A stretch of DNA of 43,856 bases from Eshraghiella sp964576255. GTDB taxonomy: Bacteria > Bacillota > Clostridia > Lachnospirales > Lachnospiraceae. The stretch covers positions 1 through 43,856 of the forward strand of contig CAZNUK010000009.1 in NCBI GenBank assembly GCA_964576255.1. Reading direction: 5' to 3'. Positions 32,577-40,892 of the stretch are shown here, piece after piece. A model generated the notes under the pieces. It did not search any database and was not told where the DNA came from. It worked only from the letters and a program-made list of their open reading frames with translations. Within the stretch, counting starts at the first letter, position 1, and each line of letters opens with the position of its first letter. The position numbers were made by a program, and so were the translations under genes.

Positions 32577-33605
32577 TCACATCTGCAAACTTTCCGCATA
32601 TTTAAATGAAATTATATCTCTCGGTAAGGTGTTAATATATGCACTTTCCCTATGCATATAATCCACAATATCTCGCTTGCTCATCTTTCCCAGTTTTTCA
32701 ATGACCAGCTCTAATATTGTTACATCTTCATCGGTCAAATTCGTAAACTTTGCATCACTTTGTAATTTGAAGTGATATGCATAAGTCTCGCCCATATCAA
32801 CCTCTTCGCAAGGAACACCTTTTAAATCAATTATTGAATCGTGAGCAATCGGGACAGCCCCCATTGGGAGTGCCTGGTATACGAGTCCGGTTATGGAATG
32901 GCCTCTTTTCTTGAAGGAAAGAGCATCTGCATACCATAATAATTTCATTAATTTTACTTTATACAAATTATCCACTTTATTAGATGCTGCATAATATCTA
33001 ATTACGTCCACAACTTTATCCAACGAAAGTTCGGTATTTCCATTAGACATTGGGTCATTTCTATATTTTGCATATTCTGCTTCAATAGCTTTACGTAAAT
33101 ATGCATCCTTATTACATTCATAAATTACAGTTGCAATTCTATAATATCTAAGGTAAGCCTCTTCACTTAAGTTTTCCCTAACCCCCTCTAATAATGTCAA
33201 AAACCATTGTGGGTCTGTGCTAACCTTTTTCAATATTGCATCATGAGCTCTATCTTGCACTTGATGGCTTTCGTATCGTGTGATTGTTTTTTCTCCCCAA
33301 CCCAAAAGAACGCAAAAATCCCTCTGTGTTATTCCATAATTATCACGAATATCTAGTATTTGCTTAGATGTTAACAATCCGTTCTTCTGTCTATACGCAT
33401 CCTTGATAGAGATATCATTTATCCTCATCAAGGTTTCATCTACATATAATTCTTCGGCGAGGTCACAATATAAATACATTGCTTCGTATTCTACTTTTTC
33501 TTTTTTAAAAACAGTCTGTTCTTGAATTCTGACTGTTTTAACTTCATGCTCTTCCATACAATTGGAACATAAGCATTTTTCAGTGCAAATTATCTTCATC
33601 TTCAT
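32577..33605 (-). CDS. Antitoxin with MqsA-like zinc-ribbon/HTH and Panacea (DUF4065) domain
   Basis: 342 aa from ATG 33605 (AAAGGGG upstream). Residues 1-55 carry CTEKCLCSNC and YLYCDLAEEL, a zinc-ribbon-like start as in MqsA though with one Cys pair altered. Residues 75-130 are an Xre-type HTH (YGITQRDFCVLLGWGEKTITRYE). From about 200 to the end lies the Panacea domain (SocA-like; KLMKLLWYADALSFKKRGHSITGLVY), known as a promiscuous toxin-neutralising domain. It overlaps the toxin reading frame by 26 bp and probably represses the shared promoter through the palindrome at 34068-34081. It looks intact although the toxin is broken. Confidence 0.88.
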   Translation of the reverse strand: MKMKIICTEKCLCSNCMEEHEVKTVRIQEQTVFKKEKVEYEAMYLYCDLAEELYVDETLMRINDISIKDAYRQKNGLLTSKQILDIRDNYGITQRDFCVLLGWGEKTITRYESHQVQDRAHDAILKKVSTDPQWFLTLLEGVRENLSEEAYLRYYRIATVIYECNKDAYLRKAIEAEYAKYRNDPMSNGNTELSLDKVVDVIRYYAASNKVDNLYKVKLMKLLWYADALSFKKRGHSITGLVYQALPMGAVPIAHDSIIDLKGVPCEEVDMGETYAYHFKLQSDAKFTNLTDEDVTILELVIEKLGKMSKRDIVDYMHRESAYINTLPRDIISFKYAESLQM

Positions 33606-34050
33606 AAGCGACCCCTTTCTTGCCATACGGAAATATATCTGGTGTAAACGCCTTTTCTGCAAAATGAAAAGACATAACAAACATATTCGTATTTCCATAT
33701 TCGCTTAACAATTCAACTCTAACTTTAATATATACATCATCAGTACCATTATACACTTTACCGAACTCACGCATTTCACTTCTGTTAGTAAATTTAAGGT
33801 CTTTTACCGTCCTAATGTACTCCTAAACTGTTAAAGTCTTCAATTCTCTCTTTAAGGCGCTTTCAGGATTTTCATTCGGAAAAAGGGTGTTGACCGTATA
33901 TTGATTGGTATATTTCTCATCTCGATTCTCATCTACAAGTCTTTTTATTTGAAATTTAATTTGAGCACCATTGTCAATGGCATATCTTAAATTCTGTAGA
34001 TATGCTCTAATCTCTGCCTCACTTTCAATTCGAGATGATAAATGTTCCAT
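33580..34050 (-). pseudogene. MqsR-like toxin gene interrupted by an in-frame amber codon
   Basis: One reading frame from ATG 34050 (GGAGGGG upstream) to the stop at 33580 would encode about 155 aa but has TAG at 33823-33825 after codon 75. Both halves look like one protein: MEHLSSRIESEAEIRAYLQN up to KRELKTLTV, then EYIRTVKDLKFTN through VYIKVRVEL and MFVMSFHFAEKAF to the end. The second half resembles MqsR (VYLKI-strand and VSFKEK-like end), fitting the MqsA-like antitoxin that follows. A single substitution (for example GAG or AAG to TAG) explains the break. The N-terminal 75-residue product would lack the presumed catalytic part. Confidence 0.75.
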
Positions 34051-34067
34051 AAAGCCCCTCCGTATTG

Positions 34068-34114
34068 GTATCAATTGATACTTTAATAATATAATTTTAC
34101 CAATGAATTGTCAA
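34068..34114 (-). promoter_or_regulatory. Promoter and palindromic operator of the toxin-antitoxin unit
   Basis: -35 TTGACA (34109-34114), 17-base spacer, -10 TATTAT (34086-34091). Directly downstream, at the transcription start, is the perfect 14-base palindrome GTATCAATTGATAC (34068-34081), well placed for autorepression. The -35 box overlaps the 3' end of the PolC-like ORF. Confidence 0.75.
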
Positions 34115-34455
34115 GAAAATACACCTACATTCTCCTCATAAAACTCCTTCTGATAATGAATTTTAAAATAAGCCAGCTTCCACATATTCAAAGCATACGA
34201 TATGCAATGCGTTTTCGGAAGCAGGTAACGGATTTTATTGCAAGAATTAATATACCAATCTGGAACTCCCTTGTGCTTAAGCATCTGTTGCTCATCACCG
34301 CTAATGCCCTTTCCTGTTCTAACCTGTTCGGCTATACGGAATGCTTCTTTTTCGTCGATTCCTTTTGATACAAGGTATGCAAACACATCTTCTCTAAGAC
34401 ACATATCTGACTTTTCTATGTATGGGTGTTTTACATCAAAAATACTAGATTTCAT
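34111..34455 (-). CDS. Short PolC-like protein fragment
   Basis: 114 aa. Residues 20-105 match the region near the C-terminus of the replicative polymerase PolC: a helix with FAYLVSKGIDEKEAFRI, then VRTGKG, then VPDWYINSCNKIRYLLPKTH and YALNMWKLAYFKIHYQKEFY. Nothing of the polymerase catalytic palm or exonuclease is present, so it cannot make DNA. Its first 18 residues differ from PolC. It has its own ribosome site (AGGGAGG) and its ATG overlaps the stop of a 42-aa ORF, so it seems to be translated rather than simply decayed. It could be a mobile-element gene derived from polC, perhaps touching the replication machinery, or a remnant. Confidence 0.7.
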   Translation of the reverse strand: MKSSIFDVKHPYIEKSDMCLREDVFAYLVSKGIDEKEAFRIAEQVRTGKGISGDEQQMLKHKGVPDWYINSCNKIRYLLPKTHCISYALNMWKLAYFKIHYQKEFYEENVGVFS

Positions 34456-34580
34456 ACTATACCTCCCTCGCTTACAAACTTCACTTCACAGCAAATCAAA
34501 AATGCAATATTGCTTAGCTGTTCTTTGGCTCGTAGTCTTTCTTTTATGGACTCCCATAGAAACATTTCTTTTGTAGGCAA
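34452..34580 (-). CDS. Small 42-aa ORF coupled to the PolC-like gene
   Basis: Starts with TTG at 34580 behind GAGGAGG and ends with TGA overlapping the next ATG (ATGA). The product is helical and charged: PTKEMFLWESIKERLRAKEQ, then LSNIAFLICCEVKF. It resembles small phage or conjugative-element proteins by length and layout, but I recognise no family. The coupling and strong ribosome site argue that it is real. Confidence 0.5.
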   Translation of the reverse strand: MPTKEMFLWESIKERLRAKEQLSNIAFLICCEVKFVSEGGIV

Positions 34581-34663
34581 ATCCGCCACCTCCTCTGATA
34601 GTTGTTTATGGGTTAACTATAGCCGGGCAGGTGGACAGAATGTGGCGAAGTGAATTTTAATCT

Positions 34664-34700
34664 TAAAAAATTATGGAGATGATTATTCTCATCTCCATAA
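34664..34700 (-). terminator. Terminator of the 112-aa gene
   Basis: Perfect 12-bp stem TTATGGAGATGA/TCATCTCCATAA (34671-34700) with a 6-base loop, followed on the minus strand by six T. Confidence 0.9.
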
Positions 34701-34707
34701 CTTAAAT

Positions 34708-35046
34708 TCATTCATCTTCCAACCAATGTCCATAATCGTCCGGATATTTTTCCGCCAAATCTTCTATCAAAATGTTTTTTGATTTTTCTCTGATATCGCT
34801 ATATGTACCCTCGGGCAACAGGTCAAATAGAGCCTCCTTGGTTCTTACAAATCTGTTCTTTTCCGGATTCAGCCCGCCACAGGTGTGAATCACCTCGCCA
34901 TTTTCGTCAAATAGCATAATGTAACTATCGCTACCGTCGGTAGAGAGGCTACTACAATCTCCAAGCCAAGAGATTTTGTTTTTCTTAATAGTGTCTATTA
35001 TTGCCTGCTTCTGTTGCTCAGTAATTTTTACATAAACTAATATCAT
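34708..35046 (-). CDS. Hypothetical protein, 112 aa
   Basis: A soluble, acidic protein (MILVYVKITEQQKQAII at the start, YPDDYGHWLEDE at the end), rich in Asp, Glu and Lys, with no signal peptide or transmembrane helix. I do not recognise it. Small acidic proteins in such islands are often immunity proteins, but nothing in the sequence proves this. Good terminator downstream; no strong ribosome site upstream. Confidence 0.6.
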   Translation of the reverse strand: MILVYVKITEQQKQAIIDTIKKNKISWLGDCSSLSTDGSDSYIMLFDENGEVIHTCGGLNPEKNRFVRTKEALFDLLPEGTYSDIREKSKNILIEDLAEKYPDDYGHWLEDE

Positions 35047-35146
35047 TAAAACACTATTTGGGATTAATTTACATATAAAATCACAAATAAAAAACTCTTT
35101 TCTACAGATGTAAAGAATAGTGATTCCGTCGCCACCTATTAGATTT

Positions 35147-35910
35147 CTAGTCCATTGTCATAATCTTGTTTTTATTTACTTTTTTCATAAACACTACTGA
35201 GACTAGCACAGATAATACTTCTGCAATTACAAAACTCACCCATACAAGCCATGTCCCACATTTGCCGGATATCACGATTGTGGAAAAAGCGTATGCTATA
35301 GGAATTACAAATAAAAACTGTCTGCATACAGAAATAATAAGGGATTCCAATCCGCTGTCCAACGCCTGAAAAATTCCCTGAAATGCAATGTTGGCACCTG
35401 CAAACACATAGCTTATAGAAATCACACGCATAGCACTGATGCACAAATCCTTAGTTTCCCCGGATAATCCAAAAATACCTGAAAATGGTTCTGCAAATAC
35501 TTCCAACCCAACAAAACCAATCAACATAATTCCTAATGTGTAGATAAGACCATACTTTACACCATCTTTTACACGTTCTTTGCTTCTCATACCATGATTA
35601 AAAGATATAATTGGTGTTATGGCATCTCTCAATCCGAAGGCGGCAAATAAGATGAATTGTTGTATTTTGTAATAAAGTCCATATGCTGTTACTACATTTT
35701 CACCAATTCGTACAAAAATTACATTCAATAGATAAGTCATTACCGACATCAACGCCTGAGCGATAATGGCAGCAAAACCTATGGAGTAAATTCCCTTGAT
35801 AATTCTTCCGGATGGCTTAATATATGAAATTGCATTTTTAATATCTTTATTTGTCTTTAGATGCAACACAAATGTGGTAATCATAACGGCTCCTGTGTCA
35901 ATCTTATTTT
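35147..35910 (-). pseudogene. MATE-family efflux transporter, N-terminal half missing
   Basis: About 250 residues match the C-terminal half of a MATE transporter: GRIIKGIYSIGFAAIIAQAL at the start of the second bundle, LRDAITPIISFNHGM, then six helices to the end. Complete MATE proteins are about 450 aa, so the first bundle is gone. The frame continues upstream through a terminator hairpin and into the next gene with residues unrelated to MATE, so no proper start exists. A deletion next to the gene at 35974-36522 explains it. The protein is unlikely to work alone. Confidence 0.8.
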
Positions 35911-35913
35911 CAC

Positions 35914-35953
35914 AAAAAGAACTCCCTACCACAACTAATGTGATAGAGAGTTC
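35914..35953 (-). terminator. Terminator of the DUF4303-like gene
   Basis: Stem GAACTC-CTA-CACA against TGTG-TAG-GAGTTC (35919-35953) with small imperfections, followed on the minus strand by TTTTT. Confidence 0.82.
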
Positions 35954-35973
35954 GTATTGTTGATATTGGTAAA

Positions 35974-36522
35974 TTAAGCAAGGCAAAAGTCCGCAAAATC
36001 TGCTACAAGCTTCTCACCATTTGCCTCTATATTATGTTTTGCTATTTCATCATAATACTCTAACTCATGGATGATAATAGGGATTTCTTTTCCAAATTTT
36101 TGAGTCAGCAAACCGGCTTGATGTATTTCTTTAACAATACAAATCAGTTCATGGATAAACGCCTTATTAACAACTTCCACATCAACATATGTTTTGGCAT
36201 TATTCCATGCTGCATCATCATCCTCATAATATGGTAGTTGATTGTTCTCCAACCAATTTCTCACGTACTTTGCAGTTTCTCCGATTCCAAAACAAAAGAA
36301 TTGATTTTGTATCCAAAAAGCATAATTCCATCTGGCTTCCTGTTCATCACTAGCGTTTGGAGTCTCTTCTTTCACCTGAGTTTCAGTATTGTATCCCAAA
36401 GTTACAGTTGGTTTGCAAGGGTTATCATTTTCATCATATACAAATAATGAAATGGCATAAATATCTTCGTCAGTCCATTGGTGTATATTTGAGATAATGA
36501 TTTTTTTAAGAGTTTCTTTCAT
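35974..36522 (-). CDS. DUF4303-like protein, possible immunity protein
   Basis: 182 aa, soluble, acidic. The segment ISLFVYDENDNPCKPTVTLG, followed by ARWNYAFWIQNQ and a helical C-terminal half, resembles the DUF4303 family, often found as immunity proteins of polymorphic toxins. I give this on pattern only. It stands alone with its own ribosome site (AAAGGAGG) and terminator. No toxin gene is adjacent, so it may be an orphan. Confidence 0.6.
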   Translation of the reverse strand: MKETLKKIIISNIHQWTDEDIYAISLFVYDENDNPCKPTVTLGYNTETQVKEETPNASDEQEARWNYAFWIQNQFFCFGIGETAKYVRNWLENNQLPYYEDDDAAWNNAKTYVDVEVVNKAFIHELICIVKEIHQAGLLTQKFGKEIPIIIHELEYYDEIAKHNIEANGEKLVADFADFCLA

Positions 36523-36610
36523 TAAATATCCTCCTTTGGATTATGCTGAAAATAATAAAAATATATTTTTATTATATCACATATATGTAATTCTGCATGT
36601 AGTTGCGCCC

Positions 36611-36655
36611 ACAAAAAATCCCCTTCTCCAACTATTACAGTCGGAAAAGGAGATT
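36611..36655 (-). terminator. Terminator of the DUF6718 gene (hairpin element copy 3)
   Basis: Stem AAATC-CC-TTCTCC against GGA-AAGG-GATTT (36617-36655) around ACTATTACAGTC, then TTTTTTG on the minus strand. The loop sequence CAACTATTACAGT recurs in the element at 41322-41391. Confidence 0.8.
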
Positions 36656-36679
36656 TGTATTTTTATTTAACTTTCAATT

Positions 36680-36904
36680 CTACAATTGTCCCACAGCTTC
36701 AGCAAACTCTTCCTTGGTATCGACAAAGCGATATGGTTCGTATTCTCCATATGCTGAAGGTCTGCTTATAGTAACAAGCTGTACCTTATCATATCCTACT
36801 GTTTTCTCAAGCTTTCTCTTAAATTCTGAAAGATGCTTTCCATGTGTTGTACGCCATGCAACACAACCGACAGCATCCACATTCTTAGCAATTAGATAAC
36901 ACAT
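36680..36904 (-). CDS. DUF6718 family protein
   Basis: 74 aa: MCYLIAKNVDAVGCVAWRTT, HGKHLSEFK, then VQLVTISRPSAYGEYEPYRF. I recognise the DUF6718 pattern (function unknown), in particular the ISRPSAYGEY block. Its ATG lies inside the end of the RelA/SpoT-like gene (20-bp overlap) with its own AAGGAGGAG, so the two proteins are made together. A partner or antitoxin role for the synthetase-like protein is possible but unproven. Confidence 0.75.
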   Translation of the reverse strand: MCYLIAKNVDAVGCVAWRTTHGKHLSEFKRKLEKTVGYDKVQLVTISRPSAYGEYEPYRFVDTKEEFAEAVGQL

Positions 36905-37499
36905 GTTTTAGCTCCTCCTTAAAATCTTGTTCTGTTAGAATTTTAGCACTTTCATATAATTTACGCAACTGCCTTCCAACAGAATCATCATAATCTTTTT
37001 TATAAATGTATTTGTGTAGCCAATTATTAAATTGTCTATCATAGTACGTATTATACTGAATCTCTATAGGATAGTGACTTCCACTCATCTGAAAATATAC
37101 ATGAATTCCACGGTATCCATCATCTTTAGCTTTTCCCATAGACATATCTGCAACTCGTATCCCTTCTACAGCAACTAATGCTAATACATCATCATAATTA
37201 TCACACAGAGAACGAAATCCAAGCAAATCATCAAAGACTTTCCTTGCCTGATGGTCCGGATAATATCGATTATATTTCATTATGGCAGATTGAATACTTT
37301 TTATACGATAGTCTAATGCCAACTCATGAAGTTCTGCATATTCGTCATACCATTCATTTACCTTTACCAGTTCTCCAATAAGAGCATCCTTGTCAAAATA
37401 ATGAAGATTCTTCTTTAAACTAATTCCCAGCGCTGACTTATACGATAATCTCTGCAAAAGCTCAATTTTTAATCCATCTCTTTGTAGAATATTTGACAT
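36885..37499 (-). CDS. RelA/SpoT-like nucleotide synthetase domain protein
   Basis: 204 aa. The order of motifs fits the (p)ppGpp synthetase fold: RIKSIQSAIMKY, FDDLLGFRSLCDNYDDV, GKAKDDGYRGIHVYFQ and YPIEIQYNTYYDRQFNNWLHK with Glu-x-Gln-x-x-Thr. There is no hydrolase, TGS or ACT domain, as in small alarmone synthetases and toxic SAS proteins. It may make (p)ppGpp or transfer pyrophosphate to another acceptor. A TTGATT-N16-TATAAT promoter and AAAGGAG precede it, and it overlaps the DUF6718 gene. Sequence is too divergent to assign a toxSAS subfamily. Confidence 0.75.
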   Translation of the reverse strand: MSNILQRDGLKIELLQRLSYKSALGISLKKNLHYFDKDALIGELVKVNEWYDEYAELHELALDYRIKSIQSAIMKYNRYYPDHQARKVFDDLLGFRSLCDNYDDVLALVAVEGIRVADMSMGKAKDDGYRGIHVYFQMSGSHYPIEIQYNTYYDRQFNNWLHKYIYKKDYDDSVGRQLRKLYESAKILTEQDFKEELKHVLSNC

Positions 37500-37540
37500 A
37501 TAACACTCCTTTCTTGGTATGATTTAATTCTATTATTGTT

Positions 37541-37598
37541 ATTATATCTTGTTATTAATAAAAATCAACTTTTTATTATTAGTATTTGTTGAATACTA
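37541..37598 (-). promoter_or_regulatory. Promoter and inverted repeat upstream of the RelA/SpoT-like gene
   Basis: -35 TTGATT (37563-37568), 16-base spacer, -10 TATAAT (37541-37546). Upstream of the -35 is the perfect inverted repeat TAGTATT-TGTTG-AATACTA (37580-37598), a possible regulator site. Confidence 0.55.
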
Positions 37599-37625
37599 TT
37601 ATTTCTATAATTAATACACAATTTT

Positions 37626-38264
37626 TCATTTGCAACGCTTTAAATATATCTCATTTATTGTTTCTGCATACAAGGACCTGGAGCGTTTATTCGTATCGTC
37701 ATTCCAATTCTTCTTATAGATGTACAGTTCCCGCACTTCATCCCAATGATTGTGCTTTCTAAGCCATTCCGCTCTTTCTTCAAGTTTTGCCTTGATTATC
37801 GGCAAGTATTTCCATTCATAAGACTTTTGATTTTTATTAAAACGAATATACTCTTGCCTGCCATCATTATAATCGCGTACAATTGCAAAATCACAACTAC
37901 TTATAATTCTACTTCCCCATACATCCTTACGCTTAATAGTTAGTACCCTTTTGCTATCCTCGCAAAAATCGTATCCAAAGGCTCTACCATGCTTGTCAAA
38001 TGCCTTTTTAAGAATTCTACGAATTTCTTCTGGAGAAAAATCCTCATTGTCGTCATTAACATGAATATTAACATCAAAATCATACCCAGTGTTACCCTTA
38101 ACATCTTGCGTAATCATCTTACGATGAGTGCTTCCTATGTAGGTAAAAGAAAAAGTGAAATAGTCATCCCTTAACTCATCCTGAACTAAATTAATCAGCT
38201 TCTCAAGTTCCATTCTGATGGGCAAATACTCATGACGTGGGACATATTGAAAATCATGTTTCAT
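37626..38264 (-). CDS. Stand-alone nucleotidyltransferase-fold protein
   Basis: 212 aa. The pol-beta-type motif is complete: YIGSTHRKM, then Asp-x-Asp in GYDFDVNIHV, and a third Asp in ISSCDFAIVRD. The remainder is helical and basic (WKYLPIIKAKLEERAEWL). Such proteins include minimal CD-NTase-like, MNT-like and CCA-like enzymes; I cannot tell which. No effector gene (phospholipase, nuclease or transmembrane protein) is directly adjacent. It has its own TTGACA-N17-TATACT promoter, with the palindrome TTTAAC-TATT-GTTAAA in the leader. The next gene downstream is the RelA/SpoT-like gene. Confidence 0.72.
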   Translation of the reverse strand: MKHDFQYVPRHEYLPIRMELEKLINLVQDELRDDYFTFSFTYIGSTHRKMITQDVKGNTGYDFDVNIHVNDDNEDFSPEEIRRILKKAFDKHGRAFGYDFCEDSKRVLTIKRKDVWGSRIISSCDFAIVRDYNDGRQEYIRFNKNQKSYEWKYLPIIKAKLEERAEWLRKHNHWDEVRELYIYKKNWNDDTNKRSRSLYAETINEIYLKRCK

Positions 38265-38298
38265 ATAGTTTGTTTTCCTTTCCTAACCCATACCTCCA

Positions 38299-38350
38299 TT
38301 TAACTATTGTTAAATCTTTGTAGTATAGCATCTTACTATAATTATGTCAA
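38299..38350 (-). promoter_or_regulatory. Promoter and palindrome of the nucleotidyltransferase gene
   Basis: -35 TTGACA (38345-38350), 17-base spacer, -10 TATACT (38322-38327). The palindrome TTTAAC-TATT-GTTAAA (38299-38314) follows, near the expected transcription start. Confidence 0.65.
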
Positions 38351-38374
38351 TGAAAAAACAACTCAGGACACGAT

Positions 38375-38406
38375 AAAAAACAGTAGAGATTTCATTCTCC
38401 ACTGTT
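38375..38406 (-). terminator. Terminator of the restriction-modification gene
   Basis: Stem AACAGT-GAGA/TCTC-ACTGTT (38379-38406) with one mismatch, followed on the minus strand by six T. Confidence 0.85.
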
Positions 38407-38414
38407 TTCTTATA

Positions 38415-40773
38415 CTATTTCAGTAATTGATATTCAAACAATGTATCAACAAGATTGTTTAAATAGTACTGTTTTATAAGGGATTTCATTTCTTTTATCA
38501 TATTGTTAAGGTCACCATACTTATAATCAATTTTATCTGTGCCATCGGGTTTTGTTCCAATTTTGATTTTGATATTAATTTCCTCGTCAATTTGATAAAG
38601 TCCATACATGTAATCAGGATTGTATTCATCTTTGCATTCTCTTTTAATAAAATCGAGAATTTCATTCATTTTTCTGCAAAGGACTTTATCTTCATCTGTA
38701 AATACGTAACCTTTAGTTACAAAATCACTTATTTTCTTCTTGCCAAGAGTGTCACCATCTAGGCAAAGCTGATTTTTGTAAAGTCTGCCATCAGAACCCG
38801 TAAAACATCTTATGTGTGAAGATTGTGTTGTACAAGTCCACAACAACGTTTTACATAAGAACGCATTCAAACTACCATTTTTCACAGCAACATCATATTC
38901 ATCATGCTTATCGGCTGATTTCATTGTCATACTTCTTATTTTCCAATCATTATTGTAACTATAATAACGACTAGCTGCATATATAGGAAGTTTTTCCCAG
39001 AAATTATCAGCTCTTAAATAAAAACCATTTCCGTCATATCTTCCAGCGACAAGTAAACTAGAATTTAAATCAGGATTGTCAAAACCTGATGTGTTTGCAA
39101 CACAATAACCTAAGATATTCTCATTGTATATACGCTTATTACGAAGTTTACCACTAGTTTGTTCCAAACCTTTTAATCCTATCAAAATACCATCTTCTGT
39201 ATCTTCTTCAAATTTCCTCTTATCATAATAATATTCACTATAAAAAGTGTGAACTTTTCGTACTTTTATCTCGCCTTCGTTAATACACTTTCTATTATTA
39301 TCTAAATTTATCGCATTTAGTGAGATAACTTCCTGAGACATTGGTTTAACATCTTCATTGCTCCACATACAGCAAGTTACACAAGCAGGCATTTTCGCAT
39401 GAAAAAACAGCCTATTAAAAGCATAACCTCCATAAAATTTCTTGTTAATTAAATTTTGTACTTTCCAATACTTTATAGGACTAAAAACGATATAACTATC
39501 TGTATCCTGTCTTAAAAAGTATTTAAATGCTGACCAAATAAATACATTTGCAATGTCATTTGAAACCGCTCCTGTAACATCTTTTTTTCATTTCTTCAAC
39601 TACAAAAAGTTTTTTCCATTCATTGGATTCTTCATAATTACGTTGAAATTCAACACCTGTTGTTTCAACATAAGGGGGATTTTCGAAAAGAATTACGGCA
39701 CAATCAGCATTATCAATATACTTTTTAACTTCGTTATTTTCAATAATATCCTTTGTAAGTGCATTTGCTCCACAAAGGAATCCTTCATCATTAAGTAATG
39801 GTAACTCATTCTTCTCTGATGGAATCGGAGGAATTATGTAGCGAACACGACCACCAAAACGGTCTTTAAGCACCATCCATTCCTTTAGTTCATATGTGCT
39901 TACAATTACGTGGGAAAGTATATCCTCATTACCATCATCTAAAAACATTTCCAAATTACCAGTACCTGCACATCTATCAAGAATAATATAATCTTTTTTT
40001 CCCGCATCTAAAGCTCTCTTAATAGCCTTTTTAACAAGTTCAACAGCTAATTTAGAATACTCAGGTGGAGTGTAAAAAGCTCCTAACTTTTTTTGTGTCA
40101 TTGGGTCATTAAGCATATCCATAATATACTTGAAATCCAATTCATTTCCCGTCCAAGGTTCAATACATTCCTTCAATGTTCCAACAGGCTTTCTCAATTC
40201 GTTAAAAAAAGCTTTTTTTTCAGGCTTTTGTTTAAAACTAGTAGCGTTATTATAATAATATCCTGACCAACCATATACATTATGAACATTAATATGAATT
40301 TTCACAGTTACTGGTGCTTCTGTAACAAAATTAATTACTTCAACCAAACCTCGTGGATTAAGATTTTTGTCAAACTCAATTATCCGCTTTGCGGGAGCAG
40401 CTTGAAAACCATTTATACCATCTGACGCTTTAAGGTTGGCATAGGTTTCAATATCTTCTATGTACATAATGTAATCTTTTGTATCATATACATAAATTTT
40501 GCCCTCGTCTTGACTGACCAAAGCTATTTTAGAAGGAATAGGCACACCATCACGATTAAATCTACATAAGTAAATAATTGCTTGTGACAATGTTTTAGTC
40601 TTACCATTGGAATTAACATTTTGCTTGTGCTCGAATAAAATACCTCTAGTGTATCCATCTGTACTTCTATCAATGGTTAAATATTCATCTTTTTCTGTAC
40701 CGAATATAGCATCATAAAAGTTTGTCTGCCAGGTTTTTTCATCTGCTACTACAGTCTGCTGTATTAGAGCCAT
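38415..40773 (-). pseudogene. Type IIG-like restriction-modification enzyme split by a homopolymer frameshift
   Basis: The first frame (40773-39556) gives 405 aa: a PD-(D/E)xK-like N-terminus (Asp39, Glu48-His-Lys50, then LSQAIIYL), methyltransferase motif I near 266-275 (DRCAGTGNLE) after GAFYTPPEYSKLAVELV, and NPPY at 365-368. It then runs into a stop after a seven-A tract (39582-39588, just after an ATG). Removing one A joins it to a frame open from 39581 to 38415 (388 codons), giving one protein of about 785 aa whose second part continues the methylase and target-recognition region. The domain order fits type IIG (Eco57I-like) enzymes. Phase variation, transcript slippage, real decay or a base-calling error are all possible. 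Confidence 0.8.
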
Positions 40774-40892
40774 TTATCATCCGTTCCCTTCCTTGTGTAT
40801 TGTAAAAATATTTATATACTCACCACACACAATATTGAATATCTTTCATATTCATATATATAAACTTTCTTTTATTTCTATAATCTTAACAT

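Noticed and set aside
33823..33825. TAG read as pyrrolysine
   Set aside because: Nothing in the window hints at pyl genes, no PYLIS-like structure is evident, and the toxin family does not use pyrrolysine.
34108..34653. Plus-strand open frames opposite the PolC-like gene
   Set aside because: They are antisense to the better supported coupled ORFs and lack ribosome sites.
38415..40773. Programmed -1 frameshift at the A tract
   Set aside because: Restoring the second frame needs a +1 shift (or loss of one A); the A-AAA-AAG heptamer is not in the required phase. Slippage of the polymerase remains possible.
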